The notes under the pieces are model-generated. The model was not told the origin of the DNA. It saw only the letters and a list, made by a program, of their open reading frames with translations, and ran no database searches. DNA of 64,000 nt from Leptolyngbyaceae cyanobacterium T60_A2020_046 (GTDB lineage Bacteria; Cyanobacteriota; Cyanobacteriia; Phormidesmidales; Phormidesmidaceae), in contig JACYME010000151.1 of NCBI GenBank assembly GCA_015272155.1, positions 1 to 64,000 of the forward strand. The letters are read 5' to 3'. The translations under genes were made by a program, and so were the position numbers. This document shows, piece by piece, positions 50,638-59,411 of the stretch; within the stretch, counting starts at the first letter, position 1, and each line of letters begins with the position of its first letter.

Positions 50638-51179
50638 AGAGATCACCAAGGATATTGAGGAGGAATCAAGCTGTGGTCAAGCACCCCTGCAATGCCTCAA
50701 ACGGTAACGTCACCCCCAAGCCTGTGCCAGAATGGTATGACAGTTTTGGCTGCGTCAAAATCCCGGAGTGGCGACAAGATTGGGCTTCCTTCAGGATCGT
50801 CGCCTCACATCCAGAGCAATGCCCATTGCTTCCTATCCCGACTCACTGCCTGCAATGGGTGCGGATTCCTCTAAGCCCAAGGGTTGAAAACTGGGGCCAC
50901 CGCTATTGGGAATACGCTTTAACACGGATGATTTGTGAAAACCCAAGCGTTTACAGTCAGGGTGGATTCAGACATGCTAGCCAGTTCAGACAGTTCTAGG
51001 TGCTGGAGGAGAAGGCTAGACCGCGCCATTTTTTTGATCACCCCCGCGATCGCTTAGCACCCAAACTTCAGGCAAATTTGAGTGACTGACCGAACTGTGT
51101 CGTTGGCTTTCTTGTTTTGTTATGCCCGCCTCAAACCCCATCGTGCGCTTCATTGCTGCCGTCAGGAGTGCTCCCAGAG
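50638..51179. other. Intergenic region upstream of ketosynthase
   Basis: These 542 bases should contain promoters for the ketosynthase (minus) and the small gene at 51180 (plus). Open frames here are without similarity, codon pattern or ribosome binding sites and are not called. Confidence 0.35.
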
Positions 51180-51353
51180 ATGACGATTGAAACAACGATT
51201 GAAAAAATTTTGGCGACCCGCCGAATTACTCGTCACGATCAGCTGCGGCTGATGCAGCTTTTTTCAAAGGATGACATCACCTCCGCAGACAAAATTTTGA
51301 TTAATCGGGTCTATGAAGCCCTGAGTCAAGGCCGACTTCGGGTTGTCGATTGA
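51180..51353 (+). CDS. Small conserved-looking hypothetical protein
   Basis: From the ATG at 51180 the frame encodes 57 residues: MTIETTIEKILATRRITRHD, then a charged helical part with LMQLFSKDDITSADKILINR and a final LSQGRLRVVD. Such short all-helical proteins are frequent in cyanobacteria and this one has well-balanced composition. I do not recognise a function. The 21 residues upstream in the open frame look spurious. Confidence 0.65.
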   Translation: MTIETTIEKILATRRITRHDQLRLMQLFSKDDITSADKILINRVYEALSQGRLRVVD

Positions 51354-52339
51354 ACCAGTGTGGCCACTGACACAGATGTCACAGCCAGTTGTCACAAAAG
51401 CTCTGGTTCAATTACCGAGTAGCGGGTAGCGTCAATGTGCCCTCTATCGGCAATAGCTAGGATTCAGGATGTGAGGGTTCCGGTTTAAGTGGTATTTCCC
51501 GAATGGGGAGAGAGCCTGCTGCCACGGAGTACCAGAGCCTGCTATGCGTTAGCGGCCAAATTCGTTCGACAGAAGGATAACAGGCGATCGCCGATTGAGT
51601 GAATGCGAGTGTGGTCATGCTTGACCTTAAAAATTTCTGAAATTAAAGGATGATGTGTCCTAGGAGCTGAAATTAAAGGATGATGTGTCCTAGGAGATAG
51701 CCTGATCCCTTGACAAATCGGGAGCCTCCAAATCCTTGCCAGAGCTTAGGTTTGTATTATCCTGGGAAGATTGCGTTCTGGCCGAGAGAAGAGCATTAGA
51801 ATGCCCAGCCTTGGGGCTTAGCTTACAAAGCCTGAATTTGTCACAGTTTTCTTTCACTTGTCTAAAACTCGATTGGATAACCCTGTTAGAGTCTCCCACT
51901 CGAGTTTTAACGGGCTAGAAATTCGTAGATCGATAAAATTTCTGACTTTTCCTGAGAGAATTTTGGGAATTCAGAACCTACCCGTTAGAATTCCGGTGAC
52001 TGGGGGGCATTGCTTCAAATGCTTTGTCGCCTAACGATATTGGTCTATGACTTGCTGGGGGATACGATCTAATTCTTCCGATTGAAAGCACTGTACTCGG
52101 TTGAGTATGGGCATATTTGAAGGAGGAGGGCTCCGCCTCGGTGACATCTGTTGCCGTGTGTTTGGTAACTTGAGGGATGCTGAGTCAAGCTGCAAATTTG
52201 CTTGTTTTGGGGAATTCCAACTGTGACGTATGACCGAATCTCCCCTTGCTGTAATGCGAGAGCTGGGTTGAGATAGCCGTGCAATGCTAAGTCGGATAAT
52301 GTTTGATTTTGGAGCATTTATCCGGCGCAAGATAAGAAT
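51354..52339. other. AT-richer gene-poor stretch with repeats
   Basis: This roughly 1-kb region is visibly richer in A and T than its surroundings and has few HIP1 sites. It includes a perfect 30-base tandem duplication. A minus-strand frame at 52031-52348 ends in SEELDRIPQQVIDQYR and might be the end of a decayed gene, but no start or domain is recognisable. It looks like inserted or decaying DNA. Confidence 0.5.
51637..51696. repeat. 30-base perfect tandem duplication
   Basis: The unit beginning ctgaaattaaaggatgatgt and ending gtcctaggag occurs at 51637-51666 and again at 51667-51696 without mismatch. It lies in non-coding, AT-richer DNA. Confidence 0.92.
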
Positions 52340-52482
52340 GGAGTGCATCCCAGTTTTGTATCCCTCACCCTAAATCCTTCTTCCAGAGAGGGAAGAGGGA
52401 CTTTGAACCTAGCTCCCCTTCTCTCATTTTGGGAGAAGGGGGTGGGAGATGAGGGGGAACTTGAAGAGGTGGGATGCACTCC
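52340..52482. mobile_element. MITE-like element with 13-base terminal inverted repeats
   Basis: GGAGTGCATCCCA at 52340-52352 and its exact complement TGGGATGCACTCC at 52470-52482 bound 143 bases that hold no gene. The interior contains a second palindromic part with ctctcattttgggag, of the type dispersed in many cyanobacterial genomes. No clear target-site duplication is visible at the ends. It lies just upstream of a TetR gene and could influence its transcription. Confidence 0.65.
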
Positions 52483-52534
52483 GGGAATAGACTATAGGGC
52501 GATCGCGCCCGTTGTTGATTCGTGTGTGTTTCCT

Positions 52535-53146
52535 ATGACTGCTGTTGTGTCCAAGACAGATAAAGCCAATCAAATCTTGCAGGGAGCGTTGCAAGAATTT
52601 TTGGCTCGGGGCTACGCCGGAACCAGTATGGATCGGGTCGCGGCGACGGCTGGCGTTTCTAAGCCAACGGTTTACAACTATTTCCAAGATAAGGAGGGGT
52701 TGTTTTGTGTGCTTGTGCAAAAAATTGCACAGGAAAGATTTCAGTTGAAATTTAATGCAGATACCTTCACTGGGCCGCCAGAAACTACGCTCCGAACTAT
52801 ATTGGGACTCATGTTGGAAACGGTTGCGCAGGATGATGAATATCAGGATTTTGTTCGGCTGGTCATTGGGGAGTCTGGTCGCTTTCCAGAGCTTGCGCGC
52901 ACGTTTTTGACCTACATCACGAAGCCGGGTCTGGAGTTAGTGCAGGGCTATTTGGATCAACATCCTGAGCTACGCTTGCTCGATAACGGCTGTGCGACCC
53001 ACGTAATTTTAGGGACGGTGGTCTACGCGATGTTGACGCAGTACATTATGCATGGCGAGGATTTGATCGTGCTGTCACGCGATCGCCTGATTGACACTCT
53101 TGTCATGTTGCTGATGGCGCATTATCGTTCCGCAACAGAGGGTTAG
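52535..53146 (+). CDS. TetR/AcrR-family transcriptional regulator
   Basis: From the ATG at 52535 the protein has 203 residues. The N-terminal DNA-binding domain is standard (ILQGALQEFLARGYAGTSMD, VAATAGVSKPTVYNYFQDKEGLF). The C-terminal ligand domain resembles the AcrR/TetR_C group with LVIGESGRFPELARTF. It should repress efflux or lipid genes, often its neighbours, but the partner here is not clear. The open frame to 52343 runs through the MITE-like element and is not part of the gene. Confidence 0.88.
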   Translation: MTAVVSKTDKANQILQGALQEFLARGYAGTSMDRVAATAGVSKPTVYNYFQDKEGLFCVLVQKIAQERFQLKFNADTFTGPPETTLRTILGLMLETVAQDDEYQDFVRLVIGESGRFPELARTFLTYITKPGLELVQGYLDQHPELRLLDNGCATHVILGTVVYAMLTQYIMHGEDLIVLSRDRLIDTLVMLLMAHYRSATEG

Positions 53147-53223
53147 GGAAACCACTCGGTGCAGATTCGGGATAGATTCGGTAGCCTATGGGCGATCGCA
53201 GTTTCTGATCTCAAGCTGATGTC

Positions 53224-53748
53224 ATGGCAGGGACATCTTTCTCCCCTACGAATTCCCGGCATTCCTTGGTGTTGTGTGCGAGCTTGGTGCAAAACCCCAT
53301 GAATCTTGGGGCACTTTGCCGCACGGCTGAGGTATTTGGCCTGACTGCGTTGGTGGTGCCCAGTGAAGCGACTCGGACGGATCCCACGTTTCGCAAGGTG
53401 TCTGTTTCTGCCCACCGCTGGCAGCCCTGTTGGGTTTGCTCGCCTGAGCACCTTACTAAGTGGCTGGGCGAACAACACACCGCAGGGTATGAAATTTGGG
53501 CGCTGACCCGAGCGCAGGGTGCGATCGCACTTCACCAGTTTCAATTTCCCCAGCGCATTGTGCTGGTGCTGGGGAGAGAACTCACGGGGATTCCAGATGA
53601 AATTCTGTCACGATGCTCAGGAACAATCGCGATCCCCCAGTTTGGCCGCATTGAGTCGTTGAATGTCCAAACTGCTGCTGCGATCGCGACCTATGCTTAC
53701 CAATGTCAGCATGGGTTTTCTAACCCGGATCCGTCCATAAATGTGTGA
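53224..53748 (+). CDS. TrmH/SpoU-family RNA 2'-O-methyltransferase
   Basis: The 174-residue enzyme has the three SPOUT motifs: VQNPMNLGALCRTAEVFGL (motif 1), IVLVLGRELTGIPDEIL (motif 2) and IPQFGRIESLNVQTAAAIATY (motif 3, forming the knotted SAM site). It lacks the N-terminal substrate domain of RlmB, so it is a minimal SpoU protein probably acting on tRNA. The exact target nucleotide cannot be read from the sequence. The ATG at 53224 is supported by the length of the family. Confidence 0.9.
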   Translation: MAGTSFSPTNSRHSLVLCASLVQNPMNLGALCRTAEVFGLTALVVPSEATRTDPTFRKVSVSAHRWQPCWVCSPEHLTKWLGEQHTAGYEIWALTRAQGAIALHQFQFPQRIVLVLGRELTGIPDEILSRCSGTIAIPQFGRIESLNVQTAAAIATYAYQCQHGFSNPDPSINV

Positions 53749-53784
53749 GGAAGACGGGGCACGGAACCCTGACCTAACACCGGC

Positions 53785-54348
53785 CTAACGATACCGTGCA
53801 TCTTCCCAAGCAAATGCCTTTCCAGAGGTTGGAGTCTGGGGTTTCCAGGCTACTTCACTGCCGTAGGTAGCAGGTTGCCAGGACTTTTGACGATGGGTTG
53901 TTGGGGTCGGTGCTTCTTGCCGCTGACGCTTACGCTTGAGGGCCTTGAGTTTCTCCAGGGCCATTGCCCATGTCAAATCTGGCGTGTTGAAGAGCGATCG
54001 CAGGGCTCCCAACACAGCCTGAGACTCATCATCTGTCACCAGTTCTAGCGGCTCAACGAGACGCAACGGATCAACTTGCACTGCCGCAAAGGCTCGACGC
54101 ACCGCATCCGCAATTTGCTGACGGAGTTGCTGCTCTGCATGTTGAGACTGATGTTGCAACCCCTTTTCGCTAGAAGCATAGAGTGCTGGTAAACGGTTGA
54201 GGGCATAGGTTTCAACCTCAACTCGCTTCACATACTGCAAGACACGAGGAGGCTGCTGCTTCAACTGGCGATCAACTTCTTGTGCAACTAGAGCTTCCAT
54301 CACGTTGACATAAGCTCGCTTTGGGAGAGAGACAGGGCGATTATCCAT
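53785..54348 (-). CDS. ComFB-domain protein
   Basis: The 187-residue protein carries an N-terminal ComFB domain (YVNVMEALVAQEVDRQLKQQ, then YVKRVEVETYALNRLPALYASSEKGL). A helical middle and a basic, proline-rich tail follow (KALKRKRQRQEAPTPTT). ComFB-type proteins in cyanobacteria have been reported as cyclic di-nucleotide receptors (CdgR/ComFB) affecting cell size, motility or competence. Whether this copy binds c-di-GMP is untested. A GTG at 54366 is in frame, and the ATG at 54348 is preferred. It converges on the SpoU gene. Confidence 0.82.
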   Translation of the reverse strand: MDNRPVSLPKRAYVNVMEALVAQEVDRQLKQQPPRVLQYVKRVEVETYALNRLPALYASSEKGLQHQSQHAEQQLRQQIADAVRRAFAAVQVDPLRLVEPLELVTDDESQAVLGALRSLFNTPDLTWAMALEKLKALKRKRQRQEAPTPTTHRQKSWQPATYGSEVAWKPQTPTSGKAFAWEDARYR

Positions 54349-54742
54349 TCGTGCGATGACCTGCACAAGTAACGACGGGTGATTGAGGTGAAAGCGGAGC
54401 CTCGGGTCGCAATACGAGCACTCCGTGTGTTTTCGGACGCCCCTGTAGACGCCGTAAAAAATACCTCAGTAGTATAACGAATCTTAAAGGTGATGTTTGA
54501 TACTTTTGGGTGCTTTTACGGAAGCTTTAATACAGCCTATGGCTCATAGCCAGAATGTCAAGGTTAAGATGCCGGATTTCAAGGTGCCAGATTTGCGGGG
54601 CGTCGAGCATCTTCGGATGCGATCGCCGGGCGATCGCGTGACGCATTGGGGCTAATTCAGACAGGAAGCGACGGAATGAATCTAGGAGCGATCGCTGCGC
54701 TGTATTGTGTAGGGCAGGTTAACATCACGCTCCTGAGACGGT
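54349..54742. other. Divergent intergenic region before the peptide permease
   Basis: These 394 bases contain a possible 38-codon plus-strand frame (54539-54655, starting MAHSQNVKVKMPDFKVPDLR) without a ribosome binding site. It is not called as a gene. The rest should hold promoters for the ComFB-like gene and the permease. Confidence 0.35.
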
Positions 54743-55768
54743 ATGGCCCGCTCCAACGCCCTGCGGTACTACATTTTGACGCGGTTGCTCCTTGCGCCGT
54801 TGATGATCTGGACGATCACAACGGTCGTGTTTCTCTTGTTGAGGGCAACCCCCGGTGACCCCATTGACGCCCTTCTGGGACCACGGGCACCTCAATCTGC
54901 AAAGGATGTGTTGCGCAGCCAGCTTGGCCTTGATGCGCCCCTGTGGTTGCAATATCTGCGCTATTTGGGACAACTGCTCTCCTTTGACCTAGGGACTTCT
55001 CTGGCGAGTCAAGGCCAAACCGTGTGGCAAATTATTGGCGCACATTTTCCTGCCACGGTCGAGCTGACCTTGTGCGGCATGGTGGTGGCGGCAGGTGTCG
55101 GGCTCAGTGTTGGGGCGATCGCGGCATCTCGGCCCAATTCCCCCCTGGATGCTGGGGGACGTCTGTTTGGCATCATTACCTACGCCGTGCCCATGTATTG
55201 GTTTGGGATGCTGCTGCAACTCTTGTTTTCCGTTCAATTGCGCTGGTTTCCCATCGGTACTCGGTTTCCCCTCAGCGCATCGCCCCCCGCGCCCGTTACC
55301 AGGTTGTATTTACTCGATAGCTTACTCACAGGCCGACTCGACCTGTTTCTGACCGCCCTGCACCATCTAGCACTGCCAAGCCTAACCTTGGGGATCTTGA
55401 TCAGTGGAGTGTTTGAGCGCATTGTGCGCGTTAATCTCAAACAGACCCTCCGGGCCGACTACGTTGAGGCTGCGCGCGCGCGGGGCATTCCCGAAGTGCG
55501 GATTATTCTCGCCCACGCCCTCAAAAATGCGCTGATTCCGGTTGTGACTGTGCTTGGGCTTACCTTTGCTTCGTTGTTGGGGGGTGCGGTGCTCACCGAA
55601 GTCACCTTCTCTTGGCCAGGGTTAGCCAATCGCCTCTATGAAGCCATTTCCCAACGCGACTATCCCGTTGTGCAGGGGTTGATGGTGTTCTTTGGCATGA
55701 TTGTCGCCGTCATCAGCATCGGCATCGACATTTTGAATGCTTACATCGATCCGCGCATTCGCTATTAG
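54743..55768 (+). CDS. Peptide/nickel-type ABC transporter permease (DppB-like)
   Basis: The 341-residue permease has the N-terminal helix and ATPGDPIDALLG motif of DppB/OppB, six predicted membrane helices and the cytoplasmic EAA loop EAARARGIPEVRIILAHALKNALIPVVT. It would form a channel with a DppC-type partner for peptides, nickel or related ligands. No DppC, binding protein or ATPase is adjacent. The fused two-domain ATPase at 27428 is the obvious candidate partner. Such scattering of transporter genes is common in cyanobacteria. Confidence 0.92.
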   Translation: MARSNALRYYILTRLLLAPLMIWTITTVVFLLLRATPGDPIDALLGPRAPQSAKDVLRSQLGLDAPLWLQYLRYLGQLLSFDLGTSLASQGQTVWQIIGAHFPATVELTLCGMVVAAGVGLSVGAIAASRPNSPLDAGGRLFGIITYAVPMYWFGMLLQLLFSVQLRWFPIGTRFPLSASPPAPVTRLYLLDSLLTGRLDLFLTALHHLALPSLTLGILISGVFERIVRVNLKQTLRADYVEAARARGIPEVRIILAHALKNALIPVVTVLGLTFASLLGGAVLTEVTFSWPGLANRLYEAISQRDYPVVQGLMVFFGMIVAVISIGIDILNAYIDPRIRY

Positions 55769-56220
55769 TCGCGATGATTAAAAGACGGCTTCACTGGGGA
55801 TGACGGCTCTTTCAGAATCCCATTTTCCCTTCGGGCATTCTGCCTTGTGGATTGGTGGCCGCGATCGCGTGCCCAGGGCCAACCCTGAAACAAAGCGTAA
55901 CAACTGGGATTTTAATGTTTCGGTCGTAAATCCGCGTGCCGATTCAGCTTTGAGCCGAGTGCAGCAAAAAGCCTGAAAACCTCTCAGAGAAGTAGATCTG
56001 ACCGCATTGATGCAAGCTCTGTGCCTTGAACGCGCGATCGCAAATTCTGAGAACCTTGCCCAATATTGCGAAAAAATGTAAAGCAAAGCACTCGATAATT
56101 TGATACTGTAATCACATAAACTTTTACAAAACGTTTTATTAAGGTCTCTCATTTCTCCACAGTTCAAGAGGATTGTGGGTGAAATGGATTTGTGGTTGTT
56201 GTCTTGGAGGAAAGAGTCTC
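55769..56220. other. Intergenic region before the membrane-anchored hypothetical
   Basis: These 452 bases become AT-rich toward 56050-56170. An open minus-strand frame (55778-56248) has no similarity and unlikely composition. A good Shine-Dalgarno (ggagg, about 56206-56210) precedes the next gene. Confidence 0.35.
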
Positions 56221-56598
56221 GTGTTTTTTGATGGCAAGAATCCTTCAAACGCTACGCCAACGCCAATGCGATGGATAGCGGCTGTCGGGGAAGCACTGCG
56301 TTGGCGAGTTGTCCTGTTGGTCGGAATCGTTGTGTTTGCAATTGCGGTCAGTGTCGATTTCTTTCAGCACCAGGCCGAGGCGGCGGGGATGTCTGGGGAT
56401 GGCATCGTTGAAATGTCGTGGACAGTTGCCAAGACTGAGGTGCAGCCCTCTGCCACGCCAGCCTCAGATCGCCATACTTACTTGGAGTACGACCCTCGCA
56501 CTGTAGAACGTCTAGGCCACAGTGACCTTACCAGTGCCATGATGACTCGCAGCCGATTAACCAGTGCTTATTTCTTTACCAGTAGCGATGCTCAATAG
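56221..56598 (+). CDS. Membrane-anchored hypothetical protein
   Basis: From GTG 56221, placed after a strong ribosome binding site, the frame encodes 125 residues. A basic start leads into one membrane helix at about residues 27-45 (VVLLVGIVVFAIAVSVDFF) followed by AEAAG, which could be a signal-peptide cleavage site. The rest is a short polar domain outside the cytoplasm (HTYLEYDPRTVERLGHSDL, TSAMMTRSRLTSAYFF). I do not recognise the family. The codon use and ribosome binding site suggest a real gene. Confidence 0.6.
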   Translation: MFFDGKNPSNATPTPMRWIAAVGEALRWRVVLLVGIVVFAIAVSVDFFQHQAEAAGMSGDGIVEMSWTVAKTEVQPSATPASDRHTYLEYDPRTVERLGHSDLTSAMMTRSRLTSAYFFTSSDAQ

Positions 56599-57058
56599 CG
56601 ATCGCGTGCGCAATTGTGAATTTCCTGGGCACCTGAGGTCTGGGAATGCTGAGAAAATTTGGTGATCAAAAAAAGACCCCCGCGTCAGCGAAGGTCTGTA
56701 TGCTGTCTGTTTGCTTAAGGAGAAAACGCTAAGGTGACTTGGGAAACGCTATATAGGGTTAGAGTTCCCAAATTTTGGCGATAGCAACGGGCGCACCTGA
56801 GCGATTACATCCTATCGTATCTGCCCTTGCCTGACGGAATGATCTGCCGCTTTAGGTTGTCGGGCACTGACAGAGTGGGCCACGAAAAAGGGCAGCCGAA
56901 GCTGCCCTTTGGTGTTGAGGTTTCTTGTCTAACACTGTCGAGAATTCTTGCGTTGACCAATGGAGCGATGGGCTTCAGTGTCAACACCTTGACTGAGTGC
57001 GATCGCCTCGCTCACGGCCCCAAGCCAGCTAGCTAGATGACTCGGGAGTGCGCGATCG
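56599..57058. other. Intergenic region between hypothetical gene and hsp20
   Basis: Two genes converge here. The region holds a small hairpin around 56671-56697 and the hsp20 terminator. No further gene is supported. Confidence 0.4.
56887..56910 (-). terminator. Intrinsic terminator for the minus strand (hsp20)
   Basis: A perfect 10-base stem (aaagggcagc, 56887-56896, with gctgcccttt, 56901-56910) closes a four-base loop. On the minus strand it is followed by a T-run, so it should stop transcripts from hsp20. Confidence 0.8.
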
Positions 57059-57568
57059 CTACGCGTCGGACTCTACGCCCGTGGCGCTGGCCTCAGCGGC
57101 AATCGCCGGGGTTTCGCGGTCTTCCACGTTCGGCGTCAGGCTAATTTTCACGACCTTGTTACGGACTTCTTCTACCTTGGGCAGAGTCAGCACCAGTTTG
57201 CCATCGCGAAGGTCAGCACTGGCAGCATCGTTGCGCACAGGCTCCGGGAGGCTGATAAGCCGACGGAAGGATCCGTATCGGGTGTTGTCATAGAGGACGC
57301 GATCGCCCTCAGCAATATCGGGTTGACGGCGATCGCCCTTCACCTCAACTGCTTCGCGCGTCACCTGAACATCAATATCGTGGGGTTCAACGCCCGGCAA
57401 GTGAACCGTCAGCATATAGCTATCCCCAGACTCCACCAATCGAATCGCCGGATGCCACTGGGCGCTTGATGTCGGCTCCACAGCACTCGTCACATCGTTA
57501 AACGCTTGGTCAAGCTGGCGGCGCAGGGTTTCCATTTCTTGGAATGGGCTCCAGTAACGAACCATCAT
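57059..57568 (-). CDS. Small heat-shock protein (Hsp20/alpha-crystallin)
   Basis: From the first of two ATGs at 57568 the protein has 169 residues and is preceded by a strong Shine-Dalgarno (aaggaggga). The alpha-crystallin domain spans about residues 40-135 (YMLTVHLPGVEPHDIDVQVT, VEVKGDRR, YGSFRRLISLP, ADLRDGKLVLTLPKVEE). The C-terminal anchoring motif I-x-I/V is present as VVKISL. It holds unfolding proteins and protects membranes and phycobilisomes during heat stress. It lies opposite a transporter gene with a probable promoter about 220 bases upstream. Confidence 0.93.
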   Translation of the reverse strand: MMVRYWSPFQEMETLRRQLDQAFNDVTSAVEPTSSAQWHPAIRLVESGDSYMLTVHLPGVEPHDIDVQVTREAVEVKGDRRQPDIAEGDRVLYDNTRYGSFRRLISLPEPVRNDAASADLRDGKLVLTLPKVEEVRNKVVKISLTPNVEDRETPAIAAEASATGVESDA

Positions 57569-57793
57569 CAGTTCCCTCCTTGAGAGTTGTGGTCTGTAGT
57601 ATTGCGCTCTATGGCTTCTATGGTGCGGCGAAACCCAAGGACGCAACAGTGCCAAGAACCCGACCCCAATGGCGAGGTTCTACGCCGAACCGACCGTATC
57701 GGGTTTCCTCGAAATCCGCCACTGCGGTTGCCAGCCCGATCCAGAGATCCGGTACGAATCACGGCGATCCCACCTCACCTTAGCAGAGAGATT

Positions 57794-57821
57794 ATCATAG
57801 AGGTCAGTTAATAAAACGCAA
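57794..57821 (-). promoter_or_regulatory. Probable hsp20 promoter
   Basis: Read on the minus strand, TTGCGT (57816-57821) and TATGAT (57794-57799) lie 16 bases apart, close to a sigma-70 type promoter. Transcription from here would give hsp20 an untranslated leader of roughly 220 bases. Confidence 0.4.
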
Positions 57822-57869
57822 TAATTAATACTCCGGCTTGATAACCCCTGCTCTACTGGACTGCTTTTT

Positions 57870-59318
57870 ATGACAGATTCTGTTTCCCAAACTGCCCACC
57901 CAGTCAAGCGCTTCATTGAGGAGCGTATTCTGTTTGGGCAACCGCTCACCCTCGAACTCACTGCCATTCTGTTGGTGTACTTCGTGCAGGGCATTCTGGG
58001 ACTTGCCCGTCTGGCGGTCAGTTTCTTTTTGAAGGATGATTTGGGATTAACTCCGGCGGAGGTGGCAGCTCTGACGGGAATCGCGGCTGCTCCGTGGACG
58101 ATTAAGCCTCTGTTTGGTTTTCTGTCCGACGGGTTTCCAATTTTGGGATATCGGCGACGGCCTTATTTGGTGCTGTCAGGATTGCTCGGCGCGATCGCGT
58201 GGGTAGCAATGGCAACGGTTGTCCACACAGGCTGGGCCGCAGTGCTGGCCATCACCCTCAGTTCTCTATCCGTCGCCGTGAGTGATGTGATTGTGGATTC
58301 TTTGGTGGTCGAGCGGGCGCGGCGCGAATCCTTGAGTGATGCAGGTGTGTTGCAGTCTTTGGCTTGGGGCTCCTCCGCAATTGGGGGATTGCTCACCGCT
58401 TACTTGGGTGGCCTGTTACTAGAGCAGGTCAGCACCCGGGTTGTGTTTGGCATCACCGCAACGTTCCCGCTGATTGTGTCTGTTGTGGCGTGGCTGATTG
58501 TCGAGACGCCCGTTACCCACACCTCTACCTGGACGGTGATTGGCGGTCAGCTTAAGCAACTTAAGGCGGCTTTTTTCCAGCGAGCCATCTGGATGCCAGC
58601 CCTCTTTATTTTTCTATGGCAGGCAACCCCCACTGCTGATTCGGCCTTCTTCTTTTTCACAACCAACGATCTCGGGTTTCAGCCCGAGTTTCTCGGTCGC
58701 GTTCGGCTCGTGACAAGCCTGGCAGCGCTAATCGGCATCTGGATTTTTCAGCGTTTCCTGAAAGGCGTGCCCTTTCGGCGTATTTTTGCCTGGTCTACTC
58801 TACTATCTACCCTCTTTGGCCTAACAACGTTGCTGCTAGTCACCCATGCAAACCGCGCGATCGGCATCGATGATCACTGGTTCAGCCTGGGGGATAGCCT
58901 GATTCTGACGGTCATGGGCGAAATTTCCTTCATGCCCGTGCTGGTGCTCTCAGCTCGGCTCTGCCCACCGGGGGTTGAGGCTACGCTGTTTGCGCTGCTG
59001 ATGTCAATTTTGAATCTGGCGGGTCTGCTTTCCCATGAACTCGGGGCGGTGTTAACTCACTGGTTTGGGGTGACCGAAACCAACTTTGACAACCTCTGGC
59101 TGTTGATGACGGTCACGAACCTCTCGACCCTGCTGCCGTTGCCGCTATTGTTTTTGCTGCCAGATGCTTCGGCTCAGGGCGATCGCCCTCAAGAAGCAAG
59201 CCCCGATGCTCGAGATACAGCCCTTGAGTCAAGCGTTCATCCTGAACTTGAAGCAGCGGCGATTGCTACCCCCCCTCAACCCATTGGCTCTGGTCTAGAG
59301 TCAGAATCTGTGTCATAG
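57870..59318 (+). CDS. Folate/biopterin-family MFS transporter
   Basis: The 482-residue protein has about twelve membrane helices and belongs to the folate-biopterin transporter (FBT) family found in cyanobacteria, plastids and protozoa. Family blocks are VYFVQGILGLARLAVSFFLK, PWTIKPLFGFLSDGFPILGYRRRPYL, VSDVIVDSLVVERAR and SFMPVLVLSARLCPPGVEATLFALLMS. Cyanobacterial and plastid members move folates. Other members move biopterin. The acidic, variable tail (last 60 residues) is cytoplasmic. It could relate functionally to the pterin synthase at 34568. Confidence 0.9.
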   Translation: MTDSVSQTAHPVKRFIEERILFGQPLTLELTAILLVYFVQGILGLARLAVSFFLKDDLGLTPAEVAALTGIAAAPWTIKPLFGFLSDGFPILGYRRRPYLVLSGLLGAIAWVAMATVVHTGWAAVLAITLSSLSVAVSDVIVDSLVVERARRESLSDAGVLQSLAWGSSAIGGLLTAYLGGLLLEQVSTRVVFGITATFPLIVSVVAWLIVETPVTHTSTWTVIGGQLKQLKAAFFQRAIWMPALFIFLWQATPTADSAFFFFTTNDLGFQPEFLGRVRLVTSLAALIGIWIFQRFLKGVPFRRIFAWSTLLSTLFGLTTLLLVTHANRAIGIDDHWFSLGDSLILTVMGEISFMPVLVLSARLCPPGVEATLFALLMSILNLAGLLSHELGAVLTHWFGVTETNFDNLWLLMTVTNLSTLLPLPLLFLLPDASAQGDRPQEASPDARDTALESSVHPELEAAAIATPPQPIGSGLESESVS

Positions 59319-59411
59319 CCAAGGTGTCATCCCAGCGGGCGATCGCCCCGCCGTGCGGCCCATCCTGGTGCGTTTGTTGTGTTGATTGTCGTTGACCGGT
59401 TCTACCCCACG

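Noticed and set aside
52031-52348. 105-residue minus-strand frame in the AT-richer stretch
   Set aside because: It starts inside the MITE-like element and has no recognisable domain. At most it is a decayed gene end.
54539-54655. 38-codon frame starting MAHSQNVKVKMPDF
   Set aside because: No ribosome binding site and no similarity, so the length is within chance.
55778-56248. 156-residue minus-strand frame
   Set aside because: Composition is unlike a protein, and it overlaps the start and ribosome binding site of a better gene on the other strand.
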